Positions 10,073 to 20,243 of a stretch of 64,000 nt of DNA are shown piece after piece. The DNA comes from Hexactinellida sp. DTS-2022 (Eukaryota; Porifera; Hexactinellida): the NCBI GenBank assembly GCA_028753945.1, contig JAPNXP010000001.1, positions 4,330,501-4,394,500 of the forward strand, given 5' to 3'. The notes beneath the pieces were generated by a model. It ran no database searches, was not told the DNA's origin, and saw nothing but the letters and a program-made list of their open reading frames with translations. The position numbers and the translations under genes were made by a program. Positions within the stretch are counted from its first letter, which is position 1. Each line of letters opens with the position of its first letter.

Positions 10073-11385
10073 AGTTTGATAGATAATGGGTTGATGTAAA
10101 ATATTAGTTAGGTGTACAGCAGGGTGCCAACTCTCCCGCTTTTTTTCTTTTTTCGTCCCATCCACTCGACCTCTCGCCAAACTTTCAAACTCCCGCTTTT
10201 TGGAAATTGTTCCTATATTTGATTTTATGATATAGTATAAGTAATAACTGGATTATTTTGCAAAAATGTTCTACTCATACTTGTAAGTTAGTTAAGATTC
10301 TTTAGCCCCCTTATTAATACTGTACCGTGACCTACGTTATATAAGGCCTATGCATCAACTGTGTGGAACTGGACCATGGATTAAAGGAAGGCTAATGATA
10401 AATAGGTTATTTATCGTTATCTAAATAACTAGTAGTGAATCTAGTGATAGACCTCATAAATGTTCTATAAAAATATAGGAACATGATATCAATGTATACA
10501 TAGCACCCGTCAGAATTGAGCTATGTCATCATTTGATTACGTAATCGCTACACTGAATTTAGTTTATATGTCGATCTATGCGACCACGGGTGGAATAAGC
10601 TTTTCAACAGATTTAACGAATTTTATGGCCTAATCGTCATGAAATTCCTTGAAATCTCAAGAAAAATATCCGTAAATTAAGAGAACTTTTGAAGTCATTT
10701 AAGTATGCTACATATGTATATGTACCCAGGGATGGAGCACCCCCCAAAAAATGGCTGAGTGGGAGTGCTAATACACATTATAATTACATTCAGTAAACAT
10801 CTACCCCCTTTACATGAGTGTGTCCCTTGGGAATTGGACTTTTACGAAATATTCCCCATGTTCAAGATATTTTAACAATAACCATGGGTGAATATTAAAA
10901 GATTGTTAACAAACCAAAAGTTTTGTATTACATTGATTTACAACAAATCACAAATAACTAACCTTAAGAGACTGCATACATCATTTTTGACGATGCCATT
11001 CAATTCCCAGCTATCAATAACCTGCGATACAGACAATTCGTGACAGGACAATTCGTGACAGGACAATTCGTGACAGAGACAATTCGTGACAAGTCTGATT
11101 AATTTTCTACAGTGATTACATAGTTCATCCATGAAGTAGTGTCTATTGTTTAAATAATTCAGAATTATTATTTCGAATCATGTTAAATATTTATATAATA
11201 TGTAAAACGCGAATAAAACTAAAAAAGTGATGATGCTAATATGAGGATGATAATATAAATGTCAATAAACATATGAGAGGAAGATAATAATATAAATGTC
11301 AATAAACATATAAAAGGAAGATTATAATATAAATAACGATAAACATATAAAGATAATAATATTGAAAAACTTGGAAAGGGTTACA

Positions 11386-11995
11386 ATGTCAGGGGTGGGC
11401 AAAAATGTTCTGTCTCGGGCCGTTTTGAAATTTTAGGTTAACTTAGCGGGCCGCAAAAATTTGAGGGTATATTCTGCTACTATTATACATTTTAAGTCTA
11501 GTATTTAAACTTTGAATTTGATTTTTTATCTTTTGTTTCTCAGTTTATTATAGAAGCAGTTACTACCTAACACTCAGATCTAGTAACTTTTATTAATATA
11601 ATGAAAAATATATCGACCCAACTTTAGCGGAAGCAAGACCATTCATCACGAACATATCATTACAACCAATTAATCGTAGGTGACAATTGATTATCAAATA
11701 TTCATCACCATATATTCATTGTAGTAGGCGACAATAGATTATCAACTATTCATCACTAAATATTCATTGTAGTAGGAGACAATAGATGACAAATTTAGCA
11801 TGTCTGAACACTAAGGATCAACCATGTACCGAAATTGTTGTCTTTCATGTGATGCGTGCGTGGTGAACGCATCAGCTAGGAGGGATTTATTCTAAAAGTG
11901 CTATGTAAAGTTCAGCGGACCGCATTCAGTATAATTTGAAACAACTCTCGCGGGACGCAGAAATTTGTCCAGCGGGCCGCACTTTGTCCACCTGT
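11386..11995. mobile_element. Non-autonomous hAT-type element in MULE-2
   Basis: The ends CAGGGGTGGGCAAA (left, preceded by ATGT) and ACAGGTGGACAAA (right, complement) lie between direct repeats GGGTTACA at 11378-11385 and 11996-12003. GCGGGCCGC words near both ends are typical of such elements. The four extra bases at the left end leave its exact border uncertain. The insertion cuts the MULE-2 transposase frame just after its C-terminal domain. Confidence 0.7.
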
Positions 11996-12003
11996 GGGTT
12001 ACA

Positions 12004-12345
12004 TGGACTAACTACAAAATCCAAATCTGTATGCAATTCCTTCCAAGAATTCCAACTTGGGTCGACTGAAAAGCCGTTTTTCAAAGCCTTTTCGTTATCC
12101 GTATAAAACTTTCTTTTTGAAGGATTTCTACCACTAAGATAAAAGGAGTGCTTAATTTCAGTCAAACCTTGCTCCTTTTTCAAAACTTCACTAAATTTCC
12201 ATATAGAAGGATGTTGACAAGACATTAAGCTATTAAATCCTCTATGTCAAGCCTCTACTGCGTTTTTGGTTCGTGGGACTCCATGGTGAACTAGATTGTG
12301 ATTATTCCACATTTCTATGGGAAACATACTTGGAATTGCAATCAG
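12004..12345 (-). pseudogene. MULE-2 transposase, C-terminal part
   Basis: The minus-strand frame reads FPIEMWNNHNLVHHGVPRTK then NAVEA-stop-HRGFNSLMSC and QHPSIWKFSEVLKKEQG. This is the conserved end of one MULE transposase branch (pattern FPxxxWN … PRTNNAVEGWHR … HPxIWKF). The stop is TGA at the conserved Trp. Sequence left of 12004 was replaced by a hAT, and right of 12345 by a Gypsy fragment. Confidence 0.8.
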
Positions 12346-13954
12346 TGGCGGCGCCGGGGGGGCAGGGCAGGGTCCCCTACCTTGAGTACGACACAGATGT
12401 GCATAACGAAAGTGTGTTCGAAGACAAGATCTTCGTAGTAGAGACCCTTCCAGAGCCTGACTTAGCGCATGAACAGAAGCAAGATCCGGAGATTAAAGAG
12501 GCAATTGAGGAACTCATGAATACTGGTGATGTTTCGTTGGGTCAGATGCGCAGTGTAGCAGAGCAGTTAAAGGCGAAAATGGGGATACTCTACTTCCAAG
12601 ATCGCATAGTTGTCCCAGAGAGTGCAAGGGATAGAGTGTTGAGGAAGGTGCACTCCGCCGGACATTTCGGTCAGAGAAGGACGCTACAGAATTTGAGGCG
12701 TAGTTATTTTTGGTTCGGGGGGCGAGGGACGCGCGGACCTTCTGCAAGTGTTTTCTTGTGTGCCAAAAGGTTAAACCTTCAAACTACGCAAAAGTGCCCG
12801 TACAGGAATTCAGGATCGATGGGCTAGGTCTGGGTGACCTGGTGGCAATGGATGTGGCGACAAGACCGTTGGGCCGACAACAAATATCGGTATTTCTTAT
12901 GTATGGTCGACGTCTTTACATGATACATCGAACTTATCCCCTTACAAGATCAGACAGCGGCTTCTTTAGTGCGGGAGTTTGAACGAGGATGGATTTTTCG
13001 CGGGCATGGGGTACCCAAGGGTTTGTTGACAGATCAGGCGCATAATATCGATGGCTTAGAAATCAGAAGTTTGTGCAATAGATTGGGGATTGAAAAGCGC
13101 CACTCTTCCCCCTATCACCCGCAAGCGGATGGGCTGGTTGAAAGGTGCATTGGGTTGGTAAAGCAGGTGGCCAGGTGCTTAACCCTAGACCGCAAATTTC
13201 CCAAAGAATCATGACCTGATATTTTACCAGAAGTGGCCTTTTACTGCAATAATGCCGAAAATGCATCAACAAAGTTTTCAGCGCAATTGCTAATGATGGG
13301 TAGACAGCCTACTTCGCCAATAGATGCTAGCATCGGTAACAAGGAATGGTCAGAGATGTCTAACCATTCTCAGCACGTCGAGAAATTGTTGGAAACTAAA
13401 ACGGAACTGAGAAGGCTAGCCCACGAGAACGATAAACAGAGCAAGTCTGAGAGAAACGAGTGGCGCAACAGAGGATCCAAACCCCGGCTTTCAAGAAGGG
13501 GGAGTGGGTAATGGAGAGAAACGAGTTTCGAAAGGATTCGCTTGATCAGAAGTTCGAGGGGCCTTTCCTTGTTTTGGACGTTCGGAATACCAGCGTCAAG
13601 ATCCAGAGAAAGAACAAACTTAGATGGATACATCATACATGCTAGCCGGTGCAAAAGGCATGATGTCGACGGAGTGGTTATTAGCTGCAATGTCCCTATA
13701 CAGATAGGAAGTCACGAGATGGAGTCTCCAGGACTCGAATTGGCGGTGCCGATAGCATCGAGCATTTGTCCTGAGCACCAAACGAAGACTCCACGCCCAT
13801 TCAATCAGAAACAGAAGCAGAGAGTGAGGAGCAGGTGGATGGACCAACAAGCAATAGGAGGTACCCTCTACGCATCAGAAAGGCCAAAAACTATCAAGAC
13901 TATGTAATGCTGGTGGAGGGAAAAAGAAAGCCAATATTAATTTGAGAGGGGTGA
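12346..13954 (+). pseudogene. Ty3/Gypsy integrase region, 5'-truncated
   Basis: Plus-strand pieces in three frames: an HHCC zinc region (KVHSAGHFGQRRTLQNL … CKCFLVCQKVK), MDVATRPLG (first Asp region), LLTDQAHN (second Asp), HPQADGLVERCIGLVK (Glu), then the C-terminal KFEGPFLVLDV GPY/F-like motif and a basic tail. Frameshifts occur near 12715, 12970, 13215 and 13500. Reverse transcriptase and gag are absent. The left join at 12346 is a GGCGGCGCCGGGGGGG run like the end of another repeat (57445). A purine tract, GAGAGGGGTGA, precedes the putative long terminal repeat (LTR). Confidence 0.8.
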
Positions 13955-14130
13955 TGTAGCGATCATGCTATGTTATACACCCATATAGTATTATAAGTTA
14001 ATTACATCGAGGTACTTGTGTTAGGCATGTAACTTAATTTCTAGTTTAGCTTCACTTATTTGTATTTCTATTTATCGAACTTGGATACTTATTAGTTCGC
14101 GCTTGACAGTAGACAAACAGCTGAAGCATC
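13955..14130 (+). repeat. Probable 3' LTR of the Gypsy fragment
   Basis: It starts TGTAGCGATCATGC directly after a polypurine tract and the end of pol, the expected place for a 3' LTR. No second LTR is present in the window to confirm its length, so the right border is a guess placed where MULE-2 coding resumes. Confidence 0.45.
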
Positions 14131-14141
14131 ACACAAATTAG

Positions 14142-14513
14142 TTACTTGGGAGGAAACGATTGAGTGAGTTGGTTCTTGTGTTTCCGATGCTCTTCGTTTA
14201 GCTCCTGCTTTAACTTCATTACAATGAAATCTTTAAGAATTAGATTCATGTGTATGTTCTGTTCATTCGTCCTTTTTGTTATTAACGATCTTGTAGTGTG
14301 TATCCTTGTTTTGCATGAGTTTCTCTCTACGCATTGCCATTGGGAAACATCTCCGCTGATTCGATGCATGCTAAACGTTACCCATTTTCCATTATGCATG
14401 GTTTGCCTTTCTCTGTCTTTTGTATCTTTAACTTCTGCTGCATTATGAAGTTGTCCTGAAGAGGATATATTAACATCATTTCTTTCAGGAATAGTTTCGG
14501 ATACAATGCTCAC
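14142..14513 (-). pseudogene. MULE-2 transposase, N-terminal FLYWCH-like part
   Basis: 123 codons on the minus strand. The segment WQCVERNSCKTRIHTT followed by basic and Glu-rich sequence has the FLYWCH-like pattern (W-x-C … CK-x-R) found at the start of MULE transposases. It continues toward 14142 as …QLTQSFPPK, then is broken. A short minus ORF at 14523-14720 just upstream may be the N-terminal extension, but has no motif I recognise. Confidence 0.6.
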
Positions 14514-15340
14514 ATCTATAACTTAAAGAGATGAATTATTGCTGTAAACCTGAGTATTTGTTTTACTAGATGGTAAAGCTTGTAATAATTCGATAATTTG
14601 GTTGCCAACTTCTGCTGATTGAATGTTTAGAGCTATCTGCTCTTGATAAATTTCTAAAGTGGTAGTATGAAGGATTCCAATTTTGTAAATATATTGCTGT
14701 TGTTCCATCAAATGTTTCATCCTGTACTATTGAGATAATAAAAAGTTCGATAAATGAATTTCCGTCTAAAATTCCTTTCCTGACTCTAGAATAATAAGAG
14801 TCTCTTTATAGCCTGTAATATTCAGGCTAAAGGCATCAGTAATAGAGACATTATTAGAAAAATTATATTCTGAATTTCTCCGAAAAATGGAGATAAATTT
14901 CCCAAATAAAAGTCTGCTAATCTTCTTCGGGTGACTAGTGCTCGGAAAGTAGTTGCATCCATACCACTAATTTTTCCAATAATTCTAAAATTCTTATCTC
15001 ACTGGCAATATTTCCTACAGATATGTTGGTAAACACTTTGCAAAATGTAGTTTTCGCAAAAATAGGCCAAGGAACATCCATGTAAAACATTTTTATAAAT
15101 TATAAAATCAGTAGTGTATGATCAGATGGCACTATGGTTGAATTTATATTAGGCAAGTGTAGTTGATCTCCTTCACTAGTACATTTTGCTAGGTACAGAA
15201 ACTTTAGAATTGTTCCAGTTTGTCACCTCCAATTTTGAATAGACACAATGGCAACACTTTGATACAATATAAGTAAACAAATTAATACACAAAGTAAATT
15301 ACACACAAGTTAATTTCTAGGCATTCATATTTGTATTTGT
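14514..15340. other. Interior of MULE-2, no clear gene
   Basis: AT-rich sequence between the N-terminal transposase piece and the right end repeats. It contains a 65-codon minus ORF (14523-14720) without recognisable domains. Probably the 5' region of the MULE-2 gene. Confidence 0.4.
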
Positions 15341-16029
15341 CACGAATTGTCCTGTCACGAATTGTCTGTATCCCCAATAATCTATATGTCAGTAATACTT
15401 CACTTTTGAATACCTGCAACCCAAATGCCTAATTCCTATAAACTATTGTTTTAAGCCACTGTGAAAAAATAAATACGGAGTTTTCTCTGACTGAAAGTGG
15501 TATTTGGATTATGAATTTAGAATAGATTTCTTTGACGTGTATTAAAATATTAGAACTTTCTTGAAATGCAGTTCTTAAAAAAAGAACGTCCAAAAACTGG
15601 TACAGTTAACCCGCGGGCGCTCCCCACGGCGTCCACAATTATAAGGCCCAACCCCCAGATAATTTGTGCTGGATCCAACCATGTGTTATGTACGTATATC
15701 TAAGAAAAAATTATTTGAAAATTATAATTAATTAATCTAGCAAGTTCGTTTTTGTTGTATTAATGCATATTTGGGTCAATAGACTCAATACGAGATTCGC
15801 GGAAAGAAATTTGATAGATAGAATTATAAAAATAAGCGTTTCCTAATTGAGATATCCAAACATACTAAATAATGATATTGTAGCGTTCTCTTCATGATTG
15901 ATTTTTTTTAAAGCATAAATTTTGAGTCTCCTGCTTTTTCATCTTCGATCTCCCGCTTTTTTCGTAAACTCCCACCAAAATGGCAAAACCTCTCGCTTTT
16001 TGGTTTCAAGAGGTTGGCATCCCTGTGTA

Positions 16030-16541
16030 CAGTCAACTCCCGTTATAACCAAGTCGGATATAACGAAGTATCTGCATATAACGAAGTCATTCAATTTTCC
16101 GGACCCTTCTATCTTACTACATTACTGGGGCGCCGGCGACCCGCCGGAGCAACGGGTGCACAAGTAGAAATGATAAACCAAAACACAGGTGGGGGGGGGG
16201 GCAAAGTCCCTGAACCCCCCTTCAAAATTGACCGGAGCAACGGGTGCACAGTGCACCCGGTGCACCCGTGCCGCCGGCACCCTAGCATTATTAAAACTTC
16301 TGTTACAACGAAATGGATATAAAGAAATTCCGCTTATAACAAAGTAATTTAAATCCCATATAGCCTCCAAGCTATTGATTTTACTCTGCTTACAACGAAC
16401 TCCGGTTATAAAGAAATCCATTTATGATCAACTCCATTTACAACGAAATTAAACTTGTAATGAAATCTTTTAAGATCGAACTCCACTTATAACGAAATGA
16501 AACTACGGACCCGAGCACTTCGATATAATGCGAGTTGACTG
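16030..16541. mobile_element. Pogo/Tigger-type MITE
   Basis: The ends are CAGTCAACTCCCGTTATAAC and, complemented, CAGTCAACTCGCATTATATC, with TA at 16028-16029 and 16542-16543. Internal 'ataacgaa' words repeat. A 161-bp element sits inside (16125-16285). Its left three bases are duplicated at 10117-10119 by the hAT insertion, so this MITE is older than the hAT. Confidence 0.85.
16125..16285. mobile_element. Small GC-rich foldback element in the pogo MITE
   Basis: The inverted ends CTGGGGCGCCGGCG and CTAGGGTGCCGGCG (complement) lie between direct repeats CATTA at 16120-16124 and 16286-16290. Inside, GGAGCAACGGGTGCAC occurs twice in direct order, next to a run of G. The superfamily is not clear; a TTA core duplication would suggest Harbinger. 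Confidence 0.65.
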
Positions 16542-16543
16542 TA

Positions 16544-16798
16544 TATTAGAGGAGTAACATAAATTTTAAACTATAATAAGTGTAAATAACAATGAAAAAT
16601 TGTTAGCAAATAGTATAATACAAATGTCTCAAAATATACGGCAGCACTGTACATAATACACTTTTCAAATGTTTCAAAATTCTACGCCAGTATAGTACCT
16701 ATGATATACAAATACATAAGTCTCAAAATTTACGCAACAAGATCATGGCTCTACCATCCCTACAGCAGCCTACGCTTGCGTAATATATGTCACTAATA
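16544..16798. other. No recognisable feature
   Basis: AT-rich spacer between mobile elements. No coding frame or repeat was recognised. Confidence 0.4.
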
Positions 16799-16806
16799 CT
16801 TCACAA

Positions 16807-17189
16807 CAGAGTGGATCATGGGTCGATCGGTCATGGGTCGATCGGTCATGAGTCATGGGTCAGATGGGTCATGAGTCATGGGTCAGATGGGTCATGAGTC
16901 ATGGGTCAGATGGGTCATCTAAATCAATGGGTCACGGCTCCGTGACCCATGACCCAATAGGAATTTCAATGTATTCTTCAGTTAAAATACGAATCACTCA
17001 TCATCATCATCATTATAATAACATTGATGTGCATTGAAATACTAAAGATATTCGACATAGCAACAAGTAGGTTTGTTGAGGTAATGTATACTGTTATTCT
17101 GTTAGTCTGTTAATGTTACAGTATAGCATTTAGATAATTAAAATTGTGTGATGGGTCATAGGTCACCAATGTTGACCCATGGTCCACTG
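16807..17189. mobile_element. Non-autonomous hAT-type element
   Basis: TIRs CAGAGTGGATCATGGGTC and CAGTGGACCATGGGTC (complement), with the perfect 8-bp TSD CTTCACAA at 16799-16806 and 17190-17197. The left half holds tandem 'catgagtcatgggtcagatgggt' units (about 16812-16920). Confidence 0.9.
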
Positions 17190-17247
17190 CTTCACAAGTG
17201 GGTATCTGATACAAAAATGTTTATTTCCCCTAATTTGCACTGTAATG

Positions 17248-17751
17248 TAGTGCTGCGAACTGAAACTGAATTAAAACTGAAATAGTTTTAGCGATTTTTC
17301 TAAACTGTAACTGTAACTGTAACTGAAATGTACTCGTTTATAAAAACTGTAACTGTAACTGTAACTGAAATGTATTTTTCTCCAACTGGAATTAAAACTG
17401 AAATTGAATTTCTTCAAATTTAATTCCGGTTTGCAGCACTAGTCAGGCGGCACAAAATGAAATTAGAAAAAATGAAACTAGATTATGTTGTCTGCAGACC
17501 TTAGAACCTAGATAAATTACGAAAGTGTACTGACTGTGGTAAAAATTGTAACTGAAATGAAAATTGAACCTGAAATGAAAACTGTAACTGAATTAAAACT
17601 GTAACTGAATTAAAACTGTAACTGAATTAAAACTGTAACTGAATTAAAACTGTAACTGAATTAAGACTGTAACTGAAAAGAAAACTGTAACTGTAACTGA
17701 ATTAAAACTGTAACTGAATTGAATCAAATTTAATTCCAGTTCGCAGCACTA
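17248..17751. mobile_element. Non-autonomous hAT-type element(s)
   Basis: TIR TAGTGCTGCGAACTG at both outer ends. The 8-bp flanks CTGTAATG (17240-17247) and CTGTATTG (17752-17759) differ at one base. Most of the sequence is tandem ACTGTAACTGAATTAAA units. A second copy of the right end at 17424-17441, followed by unrelated DNA to about 17555, suggests two elements or an internal rearrangement. Confidence 0.8.
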
Positions 17752-17868
17752 CTGTATTGGCGGTCAAGTAAACTATCGCGATCGCTAACTTCCCGAATAT
17801 AAGTACTCAATAATAATCTAAGTAAAGTGGCAGATGATAAAATGTTAAATGTATGAAATTAATCCAAC

Positions 17869-18141
17869 CTCAGGCAGAAATACATAATCAGCTTCAGTTG
17901 CCAAAGCAGACATAAGAGCTAAGTGTCCACAATGTCTTCCCATAACTTCAATGATAAATGCTCTTTGATGGCTTCCTGCAGTACTCTTGATTGAATCAGC
18001 AGCCTCAACAATCCGGTGAAGAGCTGAATCTGTGCCAATAGTCATTTCAATATCAGCCATGTCATTATCAATTGAAGCTACGATACCAATAACGTTCAAG
18101 AAGGGGATAGGACTGGTTATAGGTATTGTTGACGTTTCTAA
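17869..18141 (-). CDS. 6-phosphofructokinase, coding exon 2
   Basis: ATP-dependent 6-phosphofructokinase phosphorylates fructose 6-phosphate in cytosolic glycolysis. This 273-bp exon (91 codons, phase 0 at both ends) starts after the pyrimidine-rich acceptor TTCCCCTTATAG and ends at CCTGAG|GTTGGA. It encodes [13 protein letters not shown] (catalytic loop), [16 protein letters not shown], and [11 protein letters not shown], ending ADYVFLPE. Joined to exon 1, the spacing from GAS to LNVIG is 37 residues, the same as my recollection of Drosophila PFK, so no exon is missing between them. Odd point: the usual G-T-D after SIDND-xx reads D-I-E. Downstream exons are not in this window. Confidence 0.93.
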
Positions 18142-19114
18142 CTATAAGGGGAAAAGTGATAAGGGTTTTTAATATGTGAAATAAAAAAAATAAAAAATAA
18201 GTAATCAAAAATGCAAATCCTCCATTCCCGAACACTTACGTGTCCAATAAACCACATTATATCGTTAGTTAAATGGACAATATTATCATATTCCCGAAAT
18301 AATTATTTGTTGTATTGATTTAATTAGTTGAGCTTAGATTTACTCATAAATGAATTCTGAATAGTGATATTCTTCTAGGCCAATTGAAAATGTGGTCTTT
18401 ATATACCTTAACAATGACCTACGTATTTTAAGGCAAATGTCCAGGCATCGGAAAATGCCGGGCCTGATTCATTTGTCATTGCCACACTTCCCACGAATGT
18501 CAAACCTAATGCTACGATTTTCTGTTTATGTATTTTACACACTTTTCTTAAAATTGATCAGTTTGATCATTCCTACAAAATAGAAGATTCCAGCTTTGCA
18601 AACGGCATTCGGTTAACCATATAGGCGACTTGAGCTGTTTAACGCAATTTCGATATGATATCACTATATAATATTTACGAAATGAATCTAAATTAATATT
18701 AACTAACAAAGAGTGATAAGAACCAAATATGGTCAAGAATAAAAATTCATGTTAGATGGGGAAAGTCCGAAAATTTATATTTGTATCTGTATATCTATGA
18801 TGGTGGTCTTATCTGAAAATTGTTGACCGTTCCCCCAAAAACTCCAATTTGGTGAAACTTGCGTATTGAGAGCACCTACTAGTTTTTAATAACCTGAAAG
18901 TGTATGTTCATTCCATCATATGCACAAAATGACTCTATTACCTATTCAAGTAGGTCCGTAAATTATGCACACTCAAAACCTGCCCCTCTTGCGCCGACCC
19001 TGAATAAATATAATAGTATTTTGTTCGTAAATCGTTAGATTTTAAAATATTCCGGTCGTTGAAATCCAAAATGGGTTATACCTAGAAAAAATTCATACAA
19101 AGAGTATTTTAGTA

Positions 19115-19910
19115 TCAATAGAAGCGGGATTATTTTTAGAATAATATCCAAATCCGCTCTTGGGGAAAATTTTTTACACGGGTAGCTGTGTCGGCCTTTA
19201 ATAGTAAATCGCCGACATTCCCGGAACTAATTTTCTCAAATCAACTCTAATCAACTTATATAATCATCATATTTGTACTCAACGTAGAATTTCCAGCAAT
19301 ATAATATATCATATGACAATATGTGGAGGATTTTTTCCATGGCAACGCTGGAATGTAACAGAAATATGTCAGGAATGTGCGAACATTCCATTCTCAAATT
19401 GTCTGCCTATCCAATCTAGTGACCCCTCGTTCAACTCCACTAGTATGAGGATACAGTGCACATATCGACCCTCTAAAATGGGATTTGACGCGTCACGAGA
19501 TTTATCTGAAAATCTTCAATTTTAGGTCCCATTTTAGAGGGTCGATATGTGTAATGTATACTCATACTAGTGGAGTTGAACGAGGGGTCACTAGATTGGA
19601 TAAGCAGACAATTTGAGAATGGAATGTTCGCACATTCCTGACATATTTCTGTTACATTCCAGCGTTGCCATGGAAAAATCCTCCAAATATTGTCATGTGA
19701 TATATTACATTACTGGGAATTTATGCTGAGCTGAGAACAAATATGGTGATTATAAGTTGATTAGATTTGATTTGAGAAAATTAGTTCCGGGAATGTCGGT
19801 GTTTACTATGAAAAAGCCGACACTGCCACCCGTGTAAAAAACTTTCCCAAAAACGGATTTTAGCGGATTTTAGATATGTTATTCTAAAAAAAATTCCGCT
19901 TCTAATCTTA
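19115..19910. repeat. Foldback (long inverted repeat) element
   Basis: Two arms of about 390 bp mirror each other around roughly 19515, separated by a few tens of bases. Landmarks in both arms are 'ccatggcaacgctgg', 'gacccctcgttcaactcc' and 'gaccctctaaaatggg'. Outer ends are close to AGAAGCGGAATT. I could not find a convincing TSD. The plus ORF at 19313-19525 lies in one arm and is probably not coding. Confidence 0.8.
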
Positions 19911-20243
19911 TATATTAAATCACAATGATTTTTGTATTTTTTTGTTCGGAATTGATTGAAGAACTGGTAAGAGCTGAAGACTTGAAATTTGGCAGAGGGG
20001 TGGAAAATAATGTTTCTAGGAACAAGTTCTATAATCTAAGAAAAATATTCATGTCTTCCCTCTCAAAAGGTGTCAAAACTATCAGCTGTTAAGTATGCAT
20101 TATAGAAAGCCTAACTGAGACTGCAATTTAATTGGCTGAAAAAATAAATACAAATAATTCTGGGTCAATACATTTGACCAATAAATTTTTCCCTATAAGT
20201 TAGTACTTCAATAGTCCCATTAATCGCATAAATAGTCTATTTA

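Larger units (their letters stand above)
11026..15372 (-). mobile_element. MULE-2: Mutator-like element with repeat-built ends
   Basis: The ends are inverted: GATACAGACAATTCGTGACA then repeats of GGACAATTCGTGACA (three to four units left, two right). A possible 9-bp TSD with two mismatches (TCAATAACC / CCAATAATC) flanks it. Transposase pieces lie on the minus strand: a FLYWCH N-terminus at 14142-14513 and a C-terminus at 12004-12345. The catalytic middle is missing, and a Gypsy fragment occupies that place. The end repeats resemble those of MULE-3 at 58933. Confidence 0.75.
10120..16024. mobile_element. hAT-type element enlarged by nested insertions
   Basis: The left end is CAGGGTGCCAACTCTCCCGC. 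The right end, complemented, begins AGGGATGCCAACCTCTTG. The perfect 8-bp TSD GTGTACAG lies at 10112-10119 and 16025-16032. The TSD includes the first three bases of the pogo-type MITE at 16030, so this hAT landed in that MITE. Once the MULE at 11026-15372 is removed, about 1.5 kb remains with no recognised transposase. Related ends occur at 27964 and 56029-56174. Confidence 0.8.

Noticed and set aside
18392..18583. Extra PFK exon in intron 1
   Set aside because: Exons 1 and 2 already join in phase with the expected residue spacing, and this ORF is on the other strand.
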